From: Chara braunii | Taxonomy: Eukaryota; Streptophyta; Charophyceae; Charales; Characeae | Length of the DNA: 23,557 nt | Assembly (NCBI GenBank): GCA_003427395.1 | Contig: BFEA01000020.1 | Coordinates: forward strand, 4,153,282-4,176,838 | Direction: 5' to 3' | Shown here: piece by piece, positions 18,896 to 23,557 of the stretch | Numbering within the stretch: the first letter of the stretch is position 1 | Layout of the letters: every line of letters begins with the position of its first letter | Notes under the pieces: generated by a model | The model's database searches: none | Told to the model about the DNA's origin: nothing | What the model saw: the letters and a program-made list of their open reading frames with translations, nothing else | Position numbers and translations under genes: made by a program

Positions 18896-19286
18896 TCAAA
18901 TAGAACTGCCCGGTAAACCGTAGGCAGAGAGGGAGAAGAGGACAACAAACGAGGGGCTGTGACAAACTGTTTCGTCGGAGTTTCACCGACTCATATATAT
19001 ATATATATATATATATCGTCACAAACAGAACTGCCCGGTAAACCGTAGGCAGAGAGAGAGAAGAGGGCAACAAACGAGGGGCTGTGACAAACTGTTTCGT
19101 CGGAGTTTCACCGACTCATCAGGAGGCTGAACCTATATGTATATATGTATGTATATATATATCGTCAACAGAAATGACTGGTAAACCGTATGCAGAGAGG
19201 GAGAAGAGGACAACAAACGAGGGGCTGTGACAAACTGTTTCGTCGGAGTCTCACCGACTCATCAGGAGGCTGAACCCTCGACGTTC
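18894..19286 (-). repeat. Three tandem units of a hammerhead-associated repeat
   Basis: Units begin with cgtca at 18894, 19017 and 19163 (spacings 123 and 146). Each contains, on the plus strand, cggtaaaccgta or its variant, gcagagag, gagaagag, caacaaacgaggggctgtg, acaaactgtttcgtcggag and tcaccgactcat. Units 2 and 3 continue with caggaggctgaacc. TA tracts separate the units. The minus strand gives a hammerhead-like core in units 2 and 3. A fourth, inverted copy is at 17421-17533. Confidence 0.9.
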
Positions 19287-19288
19287 TG
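19231..19288 (-). ncRNA. Candidate type III hammerhead self-cleaving ribozyme
   Basis: Minus-strand order from 19288 down: cagaac, cleavage triplet GTC (19282-19280), stem I GAGG - loop GTTCAG - CCTC (19279-19266), CTGATGA (19265-19259), stem II GTCGG - loop TGAGACT - CCGAC (19258-19242), GAAA (19241-19238), then C-A-GTTTG. Both conserved core boxes are exact, stem II has 5 perfect pairs and stem I has 4. Stem III forms with U-A and G-C, a bulged A, then C-G, A-U, A-U and G-U. Type III hammerheads (open stem III) occur in plant retrozymes and in satellite-type repeats. This is the last of three units; units 1 and 2 have lost the GTC and stem I 5' strand to TA repeats. Weak points are the bulge and short stems. 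A second GTC follows the GAAA box and would give a mini stem III but no stem I. Confidence 0.62.
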
Positions 19289-19760
19289 CAGATTCCCCTA
19301 TCTGATTACACTGTAGATGATAATCCACCTTAATCCCAGTTATGGTTAAGCATCAACAATCGCACGACAACTGATACCCTGAGGTGGGCACCAACCACTG
19401 CACTCAAGGTACCTGTAACGAAAATCAAAGCAGACTATCACTCACCCACACCGGATAGAAAACTGTACAGACTGTCGGTTCACACCCCATCACAAGACAG
19501 CATCAGAGCTAGCAATTATTGATCTGTCATCCAAACTGGAACCATCAATTTTTTTCATCGACGAAAGAGGTGGGCAGGCAGGTGTGGGGGGTAGGGCGGG
19601 TGGGGGGCCGAAGGAAACCAAACAAAAAGGGAAACACCAACAACTACAACAGTAACCATTAAGCCTCCCATGGTTCACAACAGTCACAGCAGCTGGAAAT
19701 CCACAGAGACTTCGCGGAAACCTGTTTTGCACGACATTAGTAGCAGGTAAGACTCGCACC
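19287..19760 (+). other. No gene; contains a strong G-quadruplex motif
   Basis: At 19586-19607 the plus strand has four G runs of 6, 3, 3 and 6 separated by TA, C and T. This is a canonical quadruplex with 1-2-base loops. Further G runs lie just upstream (19570-19583). The rest of the stretch shows no coding signal. Confidence 0.7.
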
Positions 19761-19835
19761 TCCCTTGTGAGCCCGAGCGGTACACATGTCATTGTTTACA
19801 ACCAGATCATGGGTTCAAAACCAGCCGTAAACAAA
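19761..19835 (+). ncRNA. tRNA-like pol III head (possible SINE)
   Basis: An A-box-like tgagcccgagcgg starts at 19768 and a B-box ggttcaaaacc at 19812. The 44-base spacing is what is found in tRNA genes. The 7 bases before the A box do not pair with the sequence after the B box and no clear anticodon arm forms, so it is not a functional tRNA. An A-rich stretch with aaaaagaaaagtac and a later A run follows from 19860, as in a tRNA-derived SINE. No terminal duplication was identified. Confidence 0.4.
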
Positions 19836-19894
19836 ATCATGCTAGGCACAGCGGCATGTACAAAAAGAAAAGTACAAAAAAAAAGAGAAAAATA

Positions 19895-19919
19895 GACCAG
19901 ACCAGACCAGACCAGACCA
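19895..19919. repeat. (GACCA)5 pentanucleotide repeat
   Basis: Five perfect GACCA units follow an A-rich stretch; possibly the 3' tail of the SINE-like sequence. Confidence 0.9.
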
Positions 19920-20134
19920 CACGAAACCAGAACTGACTCCACACGATTCCTAACAAGATCAACCTTTTCCAATCCCGATCTTGTGCCTGCTGCTTTGCCT
20001 CTGCTAACTCCATCCCTAATGACTGCCATAGACTGCAAGCACTAGTCAAGATCAGAAAAAAACTTAAGAACTTCCATCTGTCGTCCCTTTACGTCTCTGT
20101 CCTTGAATGCCAGCAGCTGCACATCACTCTCACT

Positions 20135-20135
<1 letters not shown>

Positions 20136-20201
<66 letters not shown>

Positions 20202-20203
20202 AC
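20136..20203. repeat. Homopolymer C52 followed by (AC)8
   Basis: Fifty-two consecutive C residues (20136-20187) run straight into AC repeats to 20203. The opposite strand is poly-G. The true length is uncertain because such runs are poorly sequenced and polymerase-prone. Confidence 0.95.
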
Positions 20204-20637
20204 CTTTTTCATTCGGTCGCATGGAGTGCATACCTTATTTCTGCTTTCTAGCGCTCCTTTACATCTTCCATTATGTACTTCGTCCTCATGTTCTCCCACA
20301 TCTTCCAATTTCTGTCATTTCCGTGTCCTCCATAGAAGGCATGCAACCGCCAAACTGCCGAGTCGGAACAGACTGACAGTGAAGGCCTAACCTCTTTTTT
20401 CCCTCTACACTTCTCGTTCATGCCATTGTCGCATTGCAGAAACACGGAGTTCTCCCCATCAATGTACTCCTAAAAAAGGGAGAAAAGATACATACGTATG
20501 CACACTCCCCCGTTTGTGCCATAGTCGCATGAATGATGGGGGGCAAAAGAGGAGAATGGGAAGATTACCTTATAAGAACTTCTCCAAGGTTTCCGGTGAA
20601 CTGCCCGTCAATGTACTCCTCCGTACTTGCGAGCTGC
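20204..20637. other. No gene seen
   Basis: Only short ORFs reading out of the C/G run. The phrases catcaatgtactcct (20458) and cgtcaatgtactcct (20606) repeat, so a short segment has been copied. Confidence 0.5.
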
Positions 20638-21066
20638 AACCAAGAACAGAGAGGCACATCCACAACAAAGAGGCCATTGTGAGCATAAACCTCGACAAAA
20701 TAACATCGGGATCCCCTAAACCTGCATGCAAGATCCCGCAGAGATTGTCGTTTGCCCCAAGTATGTGGTCATTGAGGTCAGAACAGAGAGCACATCCCCA
20801 ACAGAGAGGGAATTGTGAGCATAAACTTCGACAAAATAACATCGGGATCCCCTATACCTGCATTGTTTGCCCCAAGTATGTGGTCATTGATGTCAGAACA
20901 GACAGCACATCCACAACAGAGAGGGAATTGTGAGCATAAACTTCAACAAAATAACATCCGGATCCCCTATACCTGCATGCAAGAACCCGCAGAGATTGCC
21001 GTACGCCCCAAGTATGTGGTCATGCAACCAAGAACAGAGAGCACATCCACAACAGGGAGGGAACTT
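20638..21066. repeat. Minisatellite of about 136 bp, 3.2 units
   Basis: The landmark agaacagaga/agaacagaca starts at 20643, 20780, 20895 and 21031 (spacings 137, 115, 136). Each unit runs cacatccacaacagagagg, attgtgagcataaac, gacaaaataacatcggg, atcccctatacctgcatg, gcagagattg and gccccaagtatgtggtcat. The second unit lacks about 21 bases (caagatcccgcagagatt region). Ends of the array are partial units. The overlapping ORFs merely translate the repeat. Confidence 0.9.
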
Positions 21067-21285
21067 TGAAACAACAAATGCCCCTTGCGGGTCAATCACA
21101 CACACTCAATCCGAGAAGCACTCAGACAGGAGCTCAAGCCGACAAGCACTCAGACAGGTACGCAGACAACAAGCACGCCCACACAGAGACTTAGAAAACC
21201 CGGCAAAGATGCGGGAATCTACTGTCACATCTTCGACGCCACACGCGTCCTACCGGACCCGACTTAGGGCTAGAGGGACACATCA
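21067..21285. other. Flank of the minisatellite with cactcagacag repeats
   Basis: Contains two nearby cactcagacagg phrases (21120-21131 and 21149-21160) and further cagac words. No gene signal. Confidence 0.4.
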
Positions 21286-21507
21286 GGGCCTAAAGGCCCG
21301 ACCTTGGGGGTACTACAGGCCATAAAGGCCTCACCTTGGACCAGACCCGACGGGCAGGCCCAAACGACATTACCGTTTGGGCCTGGCGGCGCTCTTGAGG
21401 CTGCCGCCCGCCGGTTGGGGCTGAACCGTCCATCTGGACGGTTCAGGGCNCGGCCAGGCCTCGCAGCATTGAGGTCGGCCTCTGCCCCACCGGTATATAG
21501 AACCGGT
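21286..21507. promoter_or_regulatory. Cluster of six hairpins ending at a TATA box
   Basis: Stems: gggcct-aa-aggccc (21286-21299); aggcc-ataaa-ggcct (21317-21331); caggcccaaacg / cgtttgggcctg with 7-base loop (21355-21385); ggcggc / gccgcc with 12-base loop (21385-21408); ctgaaccgtcc-atct-ggacggttcag (21421-21446); accggt / accggt with loop atataga (21489-21507). The last loop holds a TATATA (21494-21499), a plausible core promoter, with C/T- and GC-rich leader-like sequence after it. This could be the U3 region of an LTR or a promoter; no matching second LTR lies in the window. One N is at 21450. Confidence 0.5.
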
Positions 21508-22184
21508 CCAGCCTCAGTCCAGCATCGACCTACCGGCATTCTACCGGTACGGTATGGTACATCGCGATACAGCGCTGGCGCTAAGATTAGCGCAGGAGCA
21601 GCGAGGAACAGCGCAGCGCAGGTTAGCGCAGCCGCAGTGAGCGGAGCAGCAGCAGCGGCGACTGGGTTACCGGCGGCCGTAGCCGCCTGAGGTATTGGGA
21701 GTTGGAGGATTCTCTCCTCCCTCCCATCGCCAGTCCCCTCTCTCTTTCTCTCCTCCTCGGCTCCTTCTTCTTCTTCTTCTCCTTCTTCTTCTTCAGATTG
21801 GAGACTTATACTAGTTGGACCGAGATCAGTGTTGGACTTCGGTGGTATGAGACTGTGGTACTTACCGGATTGGAGACTTGGAGATCGTTGGGGTTGATAC
21901 TTGGCGACATCACAGTTCAGACACCGGTTACATTTGGACTCTGTATCCCCGACATTGGTGACCTGTGGTCCTCGACATTTTGATCTTGTTGGATGACATT
22001 TTGGACTACCATATCGGTGACCTATCAGATTCTATCTCGGTGACTTTCGGTGCTGTCTACCTCCCCCCACCTCTTCGTCTCTCCTCCCCCATTCATCTGT
22101 GTATGTGTGTACGGGGCTGAGCATCTTCTATGTATGGCTCAGACCCCACCACCTCACGATTGTATGTGTGTGGAGTGATGCTAT
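21508..22184 (+). other. Possible transcribed leader; no gene recognised
   Basis: Downstream of the TATA-like box lie a GC-rich agcgcag-repeating stretch (21565-21650), a C/T-rich tract with TTC repeats (21718-21795) and repeated phrases such as gattggaga, ggtgacc and gacattttg. ORFs here (128 codons at 21304-21690; 93 codons at 21702-21983) are compositional. This suits an untranslated LTR or leader but is unproven. Confidence 0.35.
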
Positions 22185-22226
22185 GTGAGTCAGTCTGTGT
22201 GAGTCAGTCTATGTGAGTCAGTCCGT
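22185..22226. repeat. Three tandem 14-base repeats
   Basis: gtgagtcagtctgt, gtgagtcagtctat and gtgagtcagtccgt. The word tgagtca is an AP-1/GCN4-type bZIP site, so this could be a triple binding site; that is only a suggestion from the motif. Confidence 0.85.
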
Positions 22227-22407
22227 TTATCAGACTTCCGCTGCATATATGCTCATCCTACATTGGTTGATCTTTGGTTCTGCCCATACTCATTGAAGTA
22301 TGTAACATCTACGCACGCAAGGCATTCATTCCATTGGCAAAACCCAGAAATGAGTAGTGTTCTCAGTCTGTGTTTTCGCACGGACACGAATGTATGCAAT
22401 TGACGAA

Positions 22408-22412
<5 letters not shown>

Positions 22413-22500
<88 letters not shown>

Positions 22501-22520
22501 CCACACCCACACCCACACAC
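22413..22520. repeat. (TC)42 followed by (CACACC)n
   Basis: Eighty-four bases of TC repeat, then a cacaccc-type hexanucleotide run to 22520. Confidence 0.96.
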
Positions 22521-22589
22521 AACTTTACCCTGCCCAGGCAAACTCTTGGAAATCCCTGAATTCAAGGAGGGACCTAGGCAGACCCGGTA

Positions 22590-22759
22590 GAGGCTCGGTT
22601 GAGCCTCGGCATACATTCAGAGTGGTGGCGACAGCAAAAACAAAAACATAGCTGACCACAACTACGAAGAAGAAAACAGATGGCGATGATTCATTCTCAT
22701 TCATTTGGAGCGTTGTGACGCAAGGACCTGCGTCCAATGTGCCCGCCTAGGAAGGCGGG
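22590..22759. repeat. Two further perfect GC hairpins
   Basis: gaggctc-ggtt-gagcctc at 22590-22607 and cccgcct-agga-aggcggg at 22742-22759, both 7-bp stems with 4-base loops. Same style as the 21286-21507 cluster. Between them, tggtggcgacagc (22622) resembles a retroelement primer-binding site after an LTR end, but I could not confirm an LTR. Confidence 0.55.
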
Positions 22760-23154
22760 ATCTGCCAGAATCTAGTAGGTTTTACTTTTTTTCTTAGTTT
22801 TCTTCAATTGCGGCAGAAGGGCGCCGGGCGGGGGCCATACTCACAAGAGCACATTGCTCCATGTATCTGTAATCGCAGCAAAAATGAACTACTCCATTCT
22901 GGTAGAAAGGCCATGGCATACTCACACAAGCACTGTGAAAGCGTCCCTGCTAGTACCATATCGTTTTTGTTCATCATCGGCATTCCCACAGTGGGGTGGC
23001 ACAGAAAAAAAAAAGAAGGAAAAAAAAAAAAAAAAAAACATGAAGGACAAGAAAGGAATACAGCCTGGAAGTACCGGTCACACACTCAGAAGTACCAGTC
23101 GCCCACTGGATCTCGTCGATGCAGGCTAGATTCACAACATTCCCACTTGCCGTC
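22760..23154. other. No gene seen
   Basis: Contains A-rich tracts (23005-23038) and short echoes such as catactcacaagag/catactcacacaag (22838 and 22917). ORFs up to 116 codons cross the A tracts and look compositional. Confidence 0.5.
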
Positions 23155-23487
23155 TTAACCTGAAAACAAGGTATGTACCTTGTATTCGAATACAAGGTAC
23201 GTACCTTGTAGAACGAATTTTAGGGTGCAACTTTCTTAAGGCAAGGGGAAAAAAAAGAAAAAAAGTATATAGTAAATATTAGTAATAATATCATGAATAG
23301 AACACAGTCAACCGCTACCAGGACGGGGCTGCAGCGTGAAGTTCCTTTTTTTGTTTTTTGTTTGACTGCGCTGCAGTTCTTTTTTTTTTTTTTTTCTTTA
23401 AGAACACATTGACTGCGCTGGGTGTTCACGATCCGGCATGCATTTGAATGCTACATGTGTTTGAGTGTGTGTGTGTGTGTGTGTGTG
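23155..23487 (-). mobile_element. Second copy of the piggyBac-like element, inverted and truncated
   Basis: TTAA at 23155-23158 is followed by CCtgaaaacaaggta, then a 14-base palindrome tgtattcgaataca (23181-23194) and a 20-base palindrome TACAAGGTACGTACCTTGTA (23191-23210). Interior landmarks match the reverse complement of 11366-11800: gggtgcaactttc, agtaaatattagtaat, and ggacggggctgcagcgtg against cacgctgcggcccgttc. After about 23350 the sequence shows a doubled ttgactgcgctg and a GT run. The copy is cut by the adapter junction at 23488, so its other end is missing. Confidence 0.7.
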
Positions 23488-23523
23488 GTCTCTTATACAC
23501 ATCTAGATGTGTATAAGAGACAG
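23488..23523. other. Head-to-head Nextera mosaic ends (mate-pair junction, artefact)
   Basis: GTCTCTTATACACATCT (23488-23504, 17 of the 19 mosaic-end bases) abuts AGATGTGTATAAGAGACAG (23505-23523, all 19). This inverted pair is the circularisation junction of Nextera mate-pair libraries. It is engineered Tn5 end sequence and not a natural transposon of the host. Confidence 0.98.
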
Positions 23524-23557
23524 CGACTGCACGCCAGATATCCCATCCGAACCCGCA
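23524..23557. other. Chimeric tail: copy of 17330-17363
   Basis: Thirty-four bases identical to 17330-17363 on the same strand. In a circularised mate-pair molecule the right end of a fragment reads through the junction into its own left end. This implies a fragment of about 6.2 kb (17330 to 23487). These bases are not genomic at this place. Confidence 0.95.

Noticed and set aside
19761-19835. Functional tRNA gene
   Set aside because: A and B boxes fit, but the acceptor stem halves do not pair and no proper anticodon arm forms.
21304-21690. 128-codon Ala/Gly/Arg-rich plus-strand ORF
   Set aside because: It translates the hairpin cluster and the agcgcag repeats, contains an N, and has no family resemblance.
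21223-22617. Complete LTR with primer-binding site
   Set aside because: TATA box, leader-like sequence and a tggtggcgacag motif are suggestive, but there is no second LTR, no target duplication and no adjacent gag/pol, so only the promoter-like cluster is reported.
23488-23523. Natural inverted repeat or Tn5-type insertion
   Set aside because: The sequence is the engineered mosaic end used in library preparation, head to head with no transposon between, followed by a mate-pair-type duplicate.

Overview
This is a gene-poor, repeat-dense eukaryotic nuclear contig. I found no intact protein-coding host gene. Several signs point to the green lineage, probably a streptophyte or charophyte alga: a fragment of plastid psbA fused to plastid 23S rRNA sequence, a U6 snRNA-like sequence of the plant/animal type, and a DIRS-type retroelement laid out like those I recall from Volvox (kangaroo) and Chlamydomonas (TOC3). 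A Chara-like genome is my best guess, but that is inference.

Layout. Positions 1-600 hold a (GA)n edge, a decayed palindromic repeat and a direct repeat. About 1107-5560 is a decayed tyrosine-recombinase (DIRS-order) retrotransposon. On the minus strand, reading right to left, are gag with a coiled coil, reverse transcriptase (RT), RNase H and a Dam-methylase-like segment. A tyrosine recombinase on the plus strand converges on them with a 7-base gap. The reading frames carry only a few stops and slips. Positions 6120-10066 are a degenerate GATC/GATT/AATC tetranucleotide landscape arranged as a higher-order tandem repeat (period about 1.71 kb), ending in an 80-N gap.

Positions 10219-12003 are a pyrimidine-rich tract interrupted by a 740-bp piggyBac-like non-autonomous element (TTAA...TTAA). 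Next come an AT-rich zone with the plastid-DNA insertion (12638-12904) and a 598-bp terminal-inverted-repeat element (13582-14179). Positions 15000-17300 hold GC hairpins and long microsatellites. Positions 17420-19290 hold a U6-like sequence, a small Tourist-like MITE and four copies of a repeat family. The last of three tandem copies carries what looks like a type III hammerhead ribozyme on the minus strand (19231-19288). Positions 19560-22800 hold a G-quadruplex motif, a tRNA-like SINE head, a 52-base C run, a 136-bp minisatellite and a cluster of six perfect hairpins around a TATA box.

The end is an assembly artefact. At 23488-23523 two Nextera mosaic ends meet head to head, followed by 34 bases identical to 17330-17363. 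This is what an untrimmed mate-pair circularisation junction looks like, so the last 70 bases should not be treated as genome sequence. Nothing here forms an operon or pathway; the only cooperating genes are the broken parts of the DIRS-like element.
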